From NCBI RefSeq assembly GCF_019469425.1, contig NZ_CP048272.1, positions 1,674,001-1,738,000 of the forward strand: DNA of 64,000 bases. Reading direction: 5' to 3'. This stretch comes from Bifidobacterium asteroides (GTDB lineage Bacteria > Actinomycetota > Actinomycetes > Actinomycetales > Bifidobacteriaceae). The notes under the pieces were generated by a model. It worked only from the letters and a program-made list of their open reading frames with translations, was not told the origin of the DNA and ran no database searches. Below are positions 25,913 to 34,766 of the stretch, in pieces; the stretch's first letter is position 1, and the number at the start of each line of letters is the position of its first letter. A program made the translations under genes and the position numbers.

Positions 25913-27514
25913 TCAGCGACAGAGGCCTTCCATGACCTGGCGGGCCTGATCCAGTCGATCGCCCGGACAGAGCAGGATGACGTCATCCCCAGCAAGCAGC
26001 CGCAGATCACCTGCAGGAATCAGCCTATGCTCGCCCCTGCGCAGACCGACGACGGCGCATCCGTTCGGCCAGGGGACCTGCCCCAGCAGACGACCAGCCG
26101 CCGGACTGCCATGCTCTATGGGAAACTCCACGGTGATCCTGTCAGGGACCTGGGCATCGGGAGCATGCCCTCGGCGGTAACGCTCCAACAGAGCCTCGTA
26201 AATAGGCTGGACACCCAGCAGATCAGACACCATCAGGGCTGTGAAGGCGCACAGAGCCACGGGGAGCATATGGACCAGAGAGCCGGACATCTCCACTGTC
26301 AGCAGGATGGAGGTTATTGGGGCCTTGACCGAGGCCGTCAGAGTGCCTGCCATGGCGCAGACCGCACAGACCGGAATGATCCGGACAGGCATTCCCAAGG
26401 CTGCCGCGCCCATCCCGCATAGGGATCCAGCCAGCGTACCGACTGCCAGGATGGGCATGAAGATGCCGCCAGGGACGCCGCTGCCGAAGGAAGTGGCTGT
26501 AAAGAGCATCTTGACCAGCAGCAGAACCAGCAGGTTGATGGCCACCGACCAGGCCACCTCACGAACGCCTTCCGCCTTGCCGATCAAGTCCTCGCCACCA
26601 CCCAGAATAGCAGGCAGCAGCAATCCGACCGGAAGGGCAAGGAAGAGGGAGATCACCGGTCCCAGCTTTGAGGGCAGATGGCTGTATAGGCTCTGCGCAA
26701 CCAACAGCAGACGGTTCATGGCAACCCCCACCAGGCCGGCCATCAGCCCCAGGGGAATCATCAGCAGATACTGGGCGATGGTCAGCTGGGGCAACGCAGT
26801 GAAGTCCAGGACAGGACGCAGGCCGAAACGGTTCTTGGCGATAAAATCGGCGCTCAGGCAGGCCATGGCCGCCGACAGAAGGATCATGGGAGAGAAGGAC
26901 CGGTGGATCTCCTCCAGAGCGAAGACCATTCCCGACAGCGGCGCATTGAATGCTGCAGACAGACCGGCAGCCGCGCCGGAGGTCACCAGGCAGGTCTCCT
27001 CCACACGATCTCGGCGCAATCCTCGGGAAACCAGCTGGGAACCAGCCGCGCCGATCTGCACCGATGGGCCCTCGCGGCCCAGGGACAGGCCGAACATGCC
27101 GCAGGCCAGACCACCCAGAAATCGTATGCCCAGCACAGGCAGGGCGGGCATGCGCATGCCGCGGATGACCACCCCCTCCACCTGCGGAATGCCGGAGCCG
27201 GAGGCCATGGGAACCCGACCGACCATCCAGGCCAGGGCAAGACCTACCGCCAGGACGGCCAGCAGCCATGGAAGAATCATCAGAGGCTGGTCACGCATCT
27301 GCGAGTAGGCCCATCGAGCGAACCTGGTGCCATAGCCGATGCCCTGCCGGTAGAGCACCACCAGCACTCCCACCAACAGTCCGCAACAGGCCGCCCTGAA
27401 CGCCACAAGCCACCGGCCTGCCCGACCTGGTCTGGTCACCCGCATCGGTCGGTGACGACAATCCTGATCCTCATTATCTGCCGACTTCCTTCTCCAAGGC
27501 AGATTCCGCCTCAC
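25913..27514 (-). CDS. ClC-family chloride channel/antiporter with TrkA-C-like tail
   Basis: 533 residues. The ClC selectivity motifs are intact: GSGIPQ, GREGPSVQ (with the gating Glu) and SGVPGGIFMPILA. About 10-12 membrane helices span residues 35-440, and a C-terminal RCK_C/TrkA-C-like domain (about 455-533; PAAGRLLGQVPWPNGCAVV) replaces the usual CBS pair. ClC proteins exchange chloride for protons or conduct it, helping acid resistance or pH balance. Fluoride-specific variants carry a different GxxxP string, so chloride is more likely. Ends facing the S51 gene. Confidence 0.9.
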   Translation of the reverse strand: MRRNLPWRRKSADNEDQDCRHRPMRVTRPGRAGRWLVAFRAACCGLLVGVLVVLYRQGIGYGTRFARWAYSQMRDQPLMILPWLLAVLAVGLALAWMVGRVPMASGSGIPQVEGVVIRGMRMPALPVLGIRFLGGLACGMFGLSLGREGPSVQIGAAGSQLVSRGLRRDRVEETCLVTSGAAAGLSAAFNAPLSGMVFALEEIHRSFSPMILLSAAMACLSADFIAKNRFGLRPVLDFTALPQLTIAQYLLMIPLGLMAGLVGVAMNRLLLVAQSLYSHLPSKLGPVISLFLALPVGLLLPAILGGGEDLIGKAEGVREVAWSVAINLLVLLLVKMLFTATSFGSGVPGGIFMPILAVGTLAGSLCGMGAAALGMPVRIIPVCAVCAMAGTLTASVKAPITSILLTVEMSGSLVHMLPVALCAFTALMVSDLLGVQPIYEALLERYRRGHAPDAQVPDRITVEFPIEHGSPAAGRLLGQVPWPNGCAVVGLRRGEHRLIPAGDLRLLAGDDVILLCPGDRLDQARQVMEGLCR

Positions 27515-27586
27515 CGGCCTGCTCCCTTCCTTCCCGCGTGCACGACAGCTTCCAGCTTCCTCCGGGGCGGAGACCCGAGGATGATT

Positions 27587-28186
27587 TCAGTCGACGACAT
27601 CATTCATGGGGAGTATGAACACCCGAGAGACCAGCTTGCGGGCAAGGTCCGGCAGGCAGGAGCCAGGCAGGCAGATAGACACATCATCAGAGCCCAGCGG
27701 CAGCGCGGTCTGTTCATCAGTCGCCGTCAGATCACCGTCCAGGACGACGGTGTCCACCTGGCCTTGATGACCCACAAGATCCAGCAGCGAGACACGGCCC
27801 GGCATTGTATCCAGACATTTGCGCAAGGTGGCAGCCGAGGCCATGTGCAGCCTCCGGCATCCGACAAGTTCCCGCACCTGCCGCAGATCAGGACGCCTTA
27901 TGCCCTTGGCCACCATGAGCATCAGCAGCCCTCCGGCATCCTCCAGCAACAGGAACTTGGACAGGTTATCGGCAGACAGTCCCAGTATGTCGGCAATGCC
28001 CAGAGCCAAGCCCTGGTCAATGGTGTCCAAAGGGGGATGCTGAGCAAGGCGCCAACTCGCCCCTGAATCATCCAGAAGGGTTCGCACGTCCGCTGGCACA
28101 AGCTTTTCATTCAGATGAGCAACGCCGGGTTCGGGGGCTGACCATGATCCGCGGCCTCCCGTTTTCACAGACGCCGTGTCATTCAT
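27587..28186 (-). CDS. YbaK/ProX-like editing-domain protein
   Basis: 199 residues. The YbaK/aminoacyl-tRNA deacylase fold is indicated by LSKFLLLEDAGGLLMLMVAKG, with the conserved Lys, and by VGCRRLHMASAATLRKCLDTMPGRVSLL, which matches the C-terminal pattern of ProX (free-standing prolyl-tRNA editing) rather than YbaK. It would remove wrongly charged Ala or Cys from tRNA-Pro. The start has a full GGAGG six bases upstream and overlaps the preceding stop by 8 bases. The substrate is inferred from the subfamily. Confidence 0.8.
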   Translation of the reverse strand: MNDTASVKTGGRGSWSAPEPGVAHLNEKLVPADVRTLLDDSGASWRLAQHPPLDTIDQGLALGIADILGLSADNLSKFLLLEDAGGLLMLMVAKGIRRPDLRQVRELVGCRRLHMASAATLRKCLDTMPGRVSLLDLVGHQGQVDTVVLDGDLTATDEQTALPLGSDDVSICLPGSCLPDLARKLVSRVFILPMNDVVD

Positions 28187-28748
28187 CGATCACCTCCGAA
28201 TCAGGCTTCAGCTCCTTTTCCTTCCGTCCGATGCGCTTCCGGTTGATGCGGTAATAGGCGTTGAACAGACCGCCGGCGGTCAGCGCAACAACCAGGAGGA
28301 TCAGTAACCAAATGTTCTTTTCTATGTCAACGGTTTCAAGCAGTTCATAAGCAGATGAGATCATCTTCAGCCAGCCTGCAACTGACACGTAGTACCAGGC
28401 GGTCGCCTGATCAAGGAAGCTCAGGGCGCGTCGACGCTCGGACCTGGTTCTGGTAGCCTGGCGAAGAATTTCATACCCGCGTTGACGCTCCTGCTTGATC
28501 TTGACACTGGGGACTAGCCACCACCAGGGCGAGATTTTGCTCCAATTCTTGCTGATCTGGTCGAAGCCATCCAAAAGCTCCCGATATTCCTGCAGCTCCA
28601 TCAGTCCTTGGAAAAGTGGGAAGCTGAAAAGCAACCAATCTCCGAGCAGCGAAACGATGGCGATGAATAGATGCACAGCCTGGCCTTTCCTCGCAAAGAC
28701 GACGCACAACAGTCGGTTCCCATGACTGATCACGGGCCCTTTTATCAT
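28179..28748 (-). CDS. Small membrane protein of unknown function
   Basis: 189 residues from the ATG at 28748; a TTG four codons upstream is also open. Two membrane segments (about 24-45 and about 142-163) enclose a charged region containing WSKISPWWWLVPSVKIKQERQRGYEILRQATRT. The C-terminus (KRIGRKEKELKPDSEVIDE) is cytoplasmic and charged. It overlaps the YbaK-like gene by 8 bases, so the two are translationally coupled. No family recognised. It may be SLATT- or Rv-type small membrane protein-like, but I could not confirm that. Confidence 0.65.
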   Translation of the reverse strand: MIKGPVISHGNRLLCVVFARKGQAVHLFIAIVSLLGDWLLFSFPLFQGLMELQEYRELLDGFDQISKNWSKISPWWWLVPSVKIKQERQRGYEILRQATRTRSERRRALSFLDQATAWYYVSVAGWLKMISSAYELLETVDIEKNIWLLILLVVALTAGGLFNAYYRINRKRIGRKEKELKPDSEVIDE

Positions 28749-28835
28749 TGTAGACGCCAAAGTTCAGTCCGGACCGTCACCATGCCCATGCTTCTGCCCT
28801 GATGCCATGACAAATCGCAGCCATGGATGCGAGAA

Positions 28836-28859
28836 TGCCCCGAGATCACTCTCAGGGCA
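28836..28859 (-). terminator. Hairpin after tRNA-Ser(UGA)
   Basis: TGCCCTGAGA pairs with TCTCGGGGCA (one G-T pair) around GTGA on the minus strand; a weak TTCTC follows. It lies 10 bases past the tRNA 3' end. Confidence 0.65.
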
Positions 28860-28868
28860 CTGATCAGG

Positions 28869-28953
28869 CGGACAGGGCGGGATTCGAACCCGCGGTGACT
28901 TGCGCCACAACGGTTTTCAAGACCGTCTCTTTCGACCGCTCAGACACCTGTCC
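28869..28953 (-). tRNA. tRNA-Ser (anticodon TGA)
   Basis: 85 bases with the long class II variable arm of tRNA-Ser. The acceptor is GGACAGG/CCTGTCC with G discriminator. The anticodon stem ACGGT/ACCGT holds loop CTTGAAA, giving UGA (reads UCA and UCG). CCA is not encoded. A perfect 8-bp hairpin (GGCGTGCC/GGCACGCC, 28958-28978) stands just 5' of it, and a -10-like TATGAT (28983-28988) upstream suggests a promoter of its own as well as read-through from serS. Confidence 0.96.
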
Positions 28954-29045
28954 ATTAGGCGTGCCGATTAGGCACGCCATTTATCATACGGCATCAGACT
29001 CCATCAGACCACCGCCGGAATGTCGGCGAATCCTGACACAACGAC

Positions 29046-30332
29046 TCAGCCCTCCCAGGCCCTGGGCTCAATGACCTCCTTGCCGCCCACATAGGAGCGC
29101 ATGGCCTCAGGCACGACGATGGAGCCGTCGGCGTTCTGGTGGTTCTCCAGGATGGCGACCAGCCATCGGGTGGTGGCCAGGGTCCCATTGAGCGTGCTGA
29201 CAGGACGAGTGGAACCGTCCTCCAGCCGCTCACGCTCATTGAGGCGACGGGCCTGGAACTCGGTGCAGTTGGAGGTTGATGTCAGCTCACGATACCGACC
29301 CTGGGTGGGCACCCAGGCCTCGCAATCGAACTTGCGGGCTGCCGAGGATCCAAGGTCTCCTGCGGCAGTGTCGATGATCCTGTAGGGCACGTCCACCTTG
29401 GCCAGCATCTCCTGCTCCATGGCCAGCAGCTGCTTGTGCTGGTCGCGGGAGTCCTCCTGCTTGCAGTAAACGAACATCTCCACCTTGTCGAACTGGTGGA
29501 CGCGGATGATGCCCATGGTGTCCTTGCCGGCGGAACCAGCCTCGCGCCGGTAGCAGCTGGACCAGCCGCAGTAGCGCAGCGGGCCCTTGCTCAGATCCAG
29601 GATCTCATCCTCATGCATGCCTGCCAGGGAGACTTCAGAGGTGCCTACCAGATACTGGTCGTCAGGCTCGCGCAGACGGTAGATCTCGTCAGCATGGGAA
29701 TCGAGGAATCCGGTGCCGGCCATGATTTCGGGACGGACCAGAGTGGGTGTGATCGTAGGAATGAAGTTATGCTCCATGGCCTGATCCACGGCCATGGTCA
29801 GCATGGCTATCTCCAGCCGTGCCACATCGCCACGCAGGAAGTAGAAGCGGGAACCTGAGATCTTGACGCCCCTGCGCATGTCGATTCCAGCGACGCCCTC
29901 GCCCAGCTCCAGATGGTTCTTGGGCTGGAAGCCCTCCTTGGCGAAGTCACGTGGAGTGCCGACCTTCTTGACAACCACGTAGTCATCTTCGCCGCCCTCG
30001 GGAGCTTCGGGTTCTACCAGGTTGCTGAACTTCCACATGAGGTCGGTGTACTTGGCGTTGGCCTCATCAGAGGCTGACTTGCTGGCGTTCACCTTGTCCG
30101 ACAGGCTCTTGGTCTGTGCCAACAGCTCGGCCTTGTCATCTGGGGAGGCCGACGCCACGCGCTTGCCAAGCGACTTCTGCTCGGCTCTGGAGCTCTCATA
30201 ATCCTGGAGTGCGACTCTGCGCTCTTCGTCCGCCTTGAGCACCTCGTCGACGAGTTCGACGGATTCGCCACGCTTGCGCTGTGATTCACGGACCACATCC
30301 GGATGTTCCTGAATGAATCTAATATCTAACAT
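29046..30332 (-). CDS. serS: Seryl-tRNA synthetase
   Basis: Charges tRNA-Ser and tRNA-Sec. 428 residues. The N-terminal long antiparallel coiled coil (about 27-105) clamps the variable arm of the tRNA. Class II motif 2 is CYRREAGSAGKDTMGIIRVHQFDKVEMF and motif 3 lies in NGTLATTRWLVAILENH. The start ATG is followed by LDIRFIQEHPD, the family's usual opening. The AAAGGA ribosome binding site sits about 12 bases upstream, a long spacing. A tRNA-Ser gene lies 92 bases downstream and serine catabolism genes upstream. Confidence 0.97.
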   Translation of the reverse strand: MLDIRFIQEHPDVVRESQRKRGESVELVDEVLKADEERRVALQDYESSRAEQKSLGKRVASASPDDKAELLAQTKSLSDKVNASKSASDEANAKYTDLMWKFSNLVEPEAPEGGEDDYVVVKKVGTPRDFAKEGFQPKNHLELGEGVAGIDMRRGVKISGSRFYFLRGDVARLEIAMLTMAVDQAMEHNFIPTITPTLVRPEIMAGTGFLDSHADEIYRLREPDDQYLVGTSEVSLAGMHEDEILDLSKGPLRYCGWSSCYRREAGSAGKDTMGIIRVHQFDKVEMFVYCKQEDSRDQHKQLLAMEQEMLAKVDVPYRIIDTAAGDLGSSAARKFDCEAWVPTQGRYRELTSTSNCTEFQARRLNERERLEDGSTRPVSTLNGTLATTRWLVAILENHQNADGSIVVPEAMRSYVGGKEVIEPRAWEG

Positions 30333-30360
30333 ATCTGAATTGTATTCCTTTCAAAGGACA

Positions 30361-30419
30361 CGGGATCCGTCCGGACCCTTCCGGATCCTGCAACGCATCG
30401 AGAAAGCGGACGGATCCCG
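30361..30419 (-). promoter_or_regulatory. Long inverted repeat in the serS leader
   Basis: CGGGATCCGTCCG (30361-30373) pairs perfectly with CGGACGGATCCCG (30407-30419). Inside it the palindrome TCCGGA occurs twice. It lies between the transporter stop and serS. Lack of a T-run argues against a simple terminator, and I see no T-box AGGGTGGNACCGCG motif. It may separate expression of serS from that of the transporter. Confidence 0.5.
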
Positions 30420-30438
30420 CAGCGCCTCACAACCTCAC

Positions 30439-31761
30439 TCAGACGAACAAGTGAACAATATTGTAGAAGATTGCACTGACTGCGATCAAACCAATGACCA
30501 CAATGAAGACGTTGCTGGCCTTGCCTGAATATTTCTTGAGCGAAGGCACTGTATGGATGGCATACATGGGCATGAGGAAGAGAACGAAGGCGATAATAGG
30601 GCCGATCATGGTTTCGATCATGTTCATGACTGAGAAGTTGGCCCAGGCCACCAGCCAAGCCACCAGAAGGATGAAGCCCTCCACCATGAACTGCATGGTC
30701 TTTTCAGGCACTCGACGGTCAGCCTTCTTGGCTACCTTCCTGATGATGCCGCTCAATCCCTCGCTGGTGCCCAGATAATGGCCCAGGAAGGATTTCGCGA
30801 TGGCGACGAAGGCTATGAAGGGCGCTACATAGTTGATGATGGGATTGTTGAAGTGGTTGGCGATATAAGTCAGGATCGACACATTCTGAGCCTTTGCCTG
30901 GGCAAGGTCCGCCGGCGACAGCGAAAGCACGCAGCTGAAGACGAAGAACATGACCACGCTGACCATGAGCAGTTCAGCACGCTTGAGAATGCTGGTCACC
31001 TTGCCGTCGACATACTTGTCGCCGTATTCCTCTCGCTCGGCGACCGAGAAGGAGGAGATGATAGGCGAATGATTGAATGCGAAGACCATGACGGGAATGA
31101 GCAGCCAAAGGCTTTCCAGCAGGCCGGAAATGCTGAAACCACCTGCGCTGTTGCGAGGGAAGCTGGAGAAGATGGCGGTGTTCCAGTGAGGAATCAAATA
31201 GAGGGAGAAGAGCACCAACACGGCAACGAAGGGATAGACAAGGATGCTCATCACCTTGGTGGTGACTGCGGTGCCCAGGCGGACAATAGCCATGAGCACG
31301 ACGACAAGCACCAGGGATAGAAGCCACCGCGGAGGAGCCGACATGTGCATCTGGTTGACGATGAAACTTTCAGCCGTGTTGGTGATGGAAATGCCGTAGA
31401 CCAGCAGGATCGGGAAAATCGACAGGAAATATATGATCGTGAAGATCAAGCCAAAACCGTAGCCGTAGTGCTCCTCCACCACGTCAGTGATGTCATCGCC
31501 TGGCTTATCGGCTGAGAGCACGAACCTGCTCATGGCTCTATGGGCGAAGAAAGTAGTCGGGAAGGCAATAATCAGCATGAAGATCAGCCCGATGATGCCG
31601 CCGCTGCCCGCATCGATAGGCAAGAAGAGCACTCCGGCTCCGATGGCGGTGCCGAACAGGCTCAGCATCCATACCGTATCGCCCTTATGCCATTTGGCAG
31701 CATATTCCTTGGTCCCCTTTGCCGCTTCAACGCGGGCAGTCGGGTTTTCCGCATTCGTCAT
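30439..31761 (-). CDS. Serine/threonine transporter (SdaC/HAAAP family)
   Basis: 440 residues with about 11 membrane segments. It belongs to the hydroxy/aromatic amino acid permease family (SdaC, TdcC): GDTVWMLSLFGTAIGAGVLFLPIDAG at the N-terminus is the family opening, and SPIISSFSV is typical of the mid-region. It is a proton- or sodium-coupled serine importer by family. AAAGG lies 8 bases upstream of the ATG. It sits between serine deaminase and serS, which supports serine as substrate. Confidence 0.9.
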   Translation of the reverse strand: MTNAENPTARVEAAKGTKEYAAKWHKGDTVWMLSLFGTAIGAGVLFLPIDAGSGGIIGLIFMLIIAFPTTFFAHRAMSRFVLSADKPGDDITDVVEEHYGYGFGLIFTIIYFLSIFPILLVYGISITNTAESFIVNQMHMSAPPRWLLSLVLVVVLMAIVRLGTAVTTKVMSILVYPFVAVLVLFSLYLIPHWNTAIFSSFPRNSAGGFSISGLLESLWLLIPVMVFAFNHSPIISSFSVAEREEYGDKYVDGKVTSILKRAELLMVSVVMFFVFSCVLSLSPADLAQAKAQNVSILTYIANHFNNPIINYVAPFIAFVAIAKSFLGHYLGTSEGLSGIIRKVAKKADRRVPEKTMQFMVEGFILLVAWLVAWANFSVMNMIETMIGPIIAFVLFLMPMYAIHTVPSLKKYSGKASNVFIVVIGLIAVSAIFYNIVHLFV

Positions 31762-31798
31762 ACCGGAACCTTTCTTCTTTCTTCTTCAAACCTCTTCG

Positions 31799-32674
31799 TT
31801 ACTTGTCAAACACGGTCCTGCGGAACCGCTTGCCGGTAGGGGTGCCCGCCAAACCGCCAATGCCCGTTTCCCGCAATGAGGAGGGCATGCTCTCGCCGAT
31901 GGACTTCATTGCTCCAATAACCTCATCAGCCGGAATCCTGCTCACGCCGCCCGAGAGCGCAATATCGGCAGCTACAAGAGCGTTGGCAGTACCTATGGCA
32001 TTGCGCTTGACACAGGGGATCTCCACCAAACCAGCGACAGGATCACAGACCAGACCCAGCAGGTTGCTCAATGCGATGGCGAAGGCCTGGGCACATGTGG
32101 AGGAATCCCCCCCGGCCCCCTCTACCGCCGCTGCGGCCGCCATGCCGGAAGCGCTGCCCACCTCGGCCTGGCAGCCGCCTGTGGCCCCGGCGATCATGGC
32201 CTGGTTGGCTGTGACAAGCCCAAAGGCACCGGCAGTGAACAGACAACGAATCAGTTTATCATCATCTAATCCCAACCGGTTCTTGAGAACGGTGATCACA
32301 CCAGGCAACGTGCCCGAAGAACCCGCGGTAGGGGTCGCGCAGATGATCCCCATGGCAGCATTGACCTCGTTTGTCGCCATTGCAGCCACGACGGCTTCCA
32401 GCATGGCATCGCCGCTCAGGCTGGTCCGCGTCTTCCTGTAATGCTCCAGCAGGGCTGCCTCGCCACCGGTCAAGCCGGTCTTGGAGAACACGCCCTTGCC
32501 TTGGGAGCCCCTGTCCACGGCTGATTTCATCGTTTGCAGATTCTTGGACATCTTCGCCCAAACTTCCTCGCGGGTCTCATGATATCGACGCATCTCCTCG
32601 TCAATCGCTATATCCGATATCGACAGGCCGCGATCTTGGGCCATACCCACCAATTCGGCGATCGAGCTGAACAT
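31799..32674 (-). CDS. sdaAA: L-serine dehydratase, iron-sulfur-dependent, alpha subunit
   Basis: Deaminates L-serine to pyruvate and ammonia with an oxygen-sensitive [4Fe-4S] cluster. 291 residues from the ATG at 32674; the ATG at 32680 is too close to AGGAGG to be used. Core motifs: AMGIICATPTAGSSGTLPGV and LLGLVCDPVAGLVEIPCVKRN, which supplies cluster cysteines, then NALVAADIALSGG. The stop codon of the beta subunit (TAG) is part of this gene's AGGAGG site, so translation is coupled. The alpha and beta subunits together make one enzyme. Confidence 0.95.
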   Translation of the reverse strand: MFSSIAELVGMAQDRGLSISDIAIDEEMRRYHETREEVWAKMSKNLQTMKSAVDRGSQGKGVFSKTGLTGGEAALLEHYRKTRTSLSGDAMLEAVVAAMATNEVNAAMGIICATPTAGSSGTLPGVITVLKNRLGLDDDKLIRCLFTAGAFGLVTANQAMIAGATGGCQAEVGSASGMAAAAAVEGAGGDSSTCAQAFAIALSNLLGLVCDPVAGLVEIPCVKRNAIGTANALVAADIALSGGVSRIPADEVIGAMKSIGESMPSSLRETGIGGLAGTPTGKRFRRTVFDK

Positions 32675-32685
32675 TTCCATGCCTC

Positions 32686-33363
32686 CTAGTCGATGTAGAT
32701 CATCCGGGACGAGTGACCGGCGATCTCTTGCTGCATCTGTGCCGACAATGGGTTGTCCAGATCGAAGTCATAGAGCGTCATGCCAGGCCGATCCCCGGAC
32801 TCGTACCGGGTCTGTTTCGTCACGCCTGCTTCATGGAGCCGGTCCTGCATCTGCTCCAACCAACCGTCTCCGTCATTTTCAGACTGATCGCGTTCCACCA
32901 AAAGAATGGGCAGAAGCCCGGAGGGGGTGATTGCGCATCCGTCCAGTCTGATGCGACGCACCTCAATGGTCCCGCCCCCGATGGAACAGGCCGCATAAGT
33001 CACCCGGCCGCCGTCACCAAGCAGGTCAACAACTGCAGTATTGGGGTGGCCAATGGGACTGGACCCTTCTTCCTCGTGAAAAGCCAGCGTCATACCCTGT
33101 TTTTGGGCGATCTCGACAGCTTCGGGAACACGGGTGTCGTCAGGCGCAAAACCGAGCAAACCGCCAACTATGGCGTAGTCAGTGCCGTGCCCCTTGTGGG
33201 TTTGCGCGAAGGAATCATAATAGTGGATATCGGCTCGACGCGGCGCCCCTCCTATAAGGATATGGCCGACCCGTCCGATAGCCACCGCTCCAGCCGTATG
33301 CGAACTTGAAGGACCTATCATAATGGGGCCGATGATGTCAAATACGCTTTTGTATTTACCCAT
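32686..33363 (-). CDS. sdaAB: L-serine dehydratase, iron-sulfur-dependent, beta subunit
   Basis: 225 residues from the ATG at 33363 (MGKYKSVFDIIGP). The serine-binding motif IGPSSSHTAGA lies at the N-terminus, and FAQTHKGHGTDYAIVGGLLG and SIGGGTIEV follow. The C-terminal ACT-like part found in longer relatives is reduced. It is the first gene of the serine cluster; the alpha gene begins 11 bases downstream. A convincing promoter lies about 100 bases upstream. Confidence 0.94.
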   Translation of the reverse strand: MGKYKSVFDIIGPIMIGPSSSHTAGAVAIGRVGHILIGGAPRRADIHYYDSFAQTHKGHGTDYAIVGGLLGFAPDDTRVPEAVEIAQKQGMTLAFHEEEGSSPIGHPNTAVVDLLGDGGRVTYAACSIGGGTIEVRRIRLDGCAITPSGLLPILLVERDQSENDGDGWLEQMQDRLHEAGVTKQTRYESGDRPGMTLYDFDLDNPLSAQMQQEIAGHSSRMIYID

Positions 33364-33459
33364 GCCTACTTCCTCTTCCCGTTCCGCCAGGCGTTGAAGT
33401 TTCATGCTTTGCGATTACCGCTGCTGCACCACACTGACGGGTCCGAGCGGACCACATTC

Positions 33460-33488
33460 ATCCTACATTTGCAATTTTCATATCACAA
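33460..33488 (-). promoter_or_regulatory. Promoter of the serine operon
   Basis: On the minus strand TTGTGA (complement of 33483-33488), a 17-base spacer and TAGGAT (complement of 33460-33465). It fits the sigma-70 pattern and points to sdaAB. A GGTCC/GGACC hairpin (33440-33454) lies in the leader. Confidence 0.6.
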
Positions 33489-33537
33489 ATCAAAAAATTT
33501 ATCATGAGTCTCAGGAGTGTTACATCAGCGGATGTTG

Positions 33538-33548
33538 CCCCCCCCCCC
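33538..33548. repeat. Tract of 11 C bases between divergent genes
   Basis: Eleven consecutive C bases (3 at the end of one row and 8 at the start of the next) in the gap between the serine operon and the lipid kinase gene. Long homopolymers of this kind in bacteria are prone to slippage. Confidence 0.9.
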
Positions 33549-33621
33549 GCATACGTAGAGGGTTCGTTCACGTCGGACACGCCCAAGGGCTTCGGGTCGG
33601 CACCGCGCGCACAATGGAATC

Positions 33622-34716
33622 ATGCCAATTCCAGCGATCGTCATCCTCGGCATCCTGGCGGTGGCGGCCATTGTCGTCACGGCGGTGGTGCTGGTTTTTC
33701 GCGTCCAAAGGCGGCATAGGTTCGCCATGCAGATCCTGGCCCGGGACGACGACCAGCTCAGCTACGCCTTCGTCATCAACCCCTCCAAGCCACAGGCGGC
33801 TGCCGCCCGCGAGCGCATCCAGCAATACTGCCGCGACAAGGGCATCCGCGAATTCAGCTTCATCGAAACCCGGCTGGATCGGGACGGGAGGACCTGCGCC
33901 CGCATGGCACTGGACTGCGGAGCCAATGTAGTCGTGGCCGTGGGCGGGGACGGAACCGTACGCACCGTGGCCAGCGCCATGGCATCCAGCGATCATGTCA
34001 TGGGCATCATCCCTATCGGGACCGGCAACCTCTTTGCTCGGAACATGGGCATTCCCGTAGGCGATCTGGATGCCGCCCTGGCCGTGGCTACCTCGCACGG
34101 ATCCACCCAGGTCGACGTAGGGCGCATGGCTCTGCTGGACCAGGAGGATCAGGAGCGACGACGGGGCCATGCCTTCCTGATCATCGCCGGCATCGGATTT
34201 GATGCCTTGATGATCGACGACACCGACCCCAATCTGAAGAAGACGGTCAGCTGGCTGGCATACTTCATCAGCGGCGCTAAGCATCTGTTCGCACCCAAGT
34301 ACACGGCCGACATCGCCATCACACGACCCGACCAGGTCACGCAGACCAATACCTCGGTTACCTTCCGCACCTTCATGGCTGGCAACTGCGGGGAGATTCC
34401 CGGATTCTCCCTCATGCCCGCCGCCTCCTATGAGGACGGCATCCTGGACTTCGAGATCATCGACACCTCAGCTGGCCTGATCGGCTGGGCCAACCTCTTT
34501 GGAGATGTCATGCATCAGACCATCACCCGCAAAGCCAGCCAGAGCCCCCTATCCACCAACTCCACCATCGTCCAGCTGCAAGGATCCAAGGCCGAGATCC
34601 GCCTGGAGAAGCCCGCTTTGGCCCAAGTGGACGGCGACATTCTGGGCGAGACACGCCATATTGCGCTCAGCGTGGAGCACCGGGCCCTGAACGTGCGGGT
34701 GCCCCGGTCCGACTGA
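33622..34716 (+). CDS. Diacylglycerol/sphingosine kinase-family lipid kinase
   Basis: 364 residues. One membrane segment (about 5-27) is followed by a DAGK catalytic domain. The nucleotide-binding GGDGT motif sits in [14 protein letters not shown], with [16 protein letters not shown] next. It is related to DgkB/YegS. It would phosphorylate diacylglycerol or a related lipid at the membrane for lipid turnover. The N-terminal anchor is an addition to the usual YegS-like core. Divergent from the serine operon across the C tract. Confidence 0.87.
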   Translation: MPIPAIVILGILAVAAIVVTAVVLVFRVQRRHRFAMQILARDDDQLSYAFVINPSKPQAAAARERIQQYCRDKGIREFSFIETRLDRDGRTCARMALDCGANVVVAVGGDGTVRTVASAMASSDHVMGIIPIGTGNLFARNMGIPVGDLDAALAVATSHGSTQVDVGRMALLDQEDQERRRGHAFLIIAGIGFDALMIDDTDPNLKKTVSWLAYFISGAKHLFAPKYTADIAITRPDQVTQTNTSVTFRTFMAGNCGEIPGFSLMPAASYEDGILDFEIIDTSAGLIGWANLFGDVMHQTITRKASQSPLSTNSTIVQLQGSKAEIRLEKPALAQVDGDILGETRHIALSVEHRALNVRVPRSD

Positions 34717-34766
34717 GACTGGGAGAGCCTGTTGCCCCTCTGTCCGCTTTCTCATGCCGGGGTGGC

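Noticed and set aside
26903-28066. 387-codon frame on + opposite the ClC and YbaK genes
   Set aside because: Antisense of two real genes with recognised motifs; rich in His, Gln and Pro as shadows of GC-rich genes often are.
30333-30438. T-box leader in front of serS
   Set aside because: The AGGGTGGNACCGCG antiterminator motif is absent and the leader is too short; only an inverted repeat is present.
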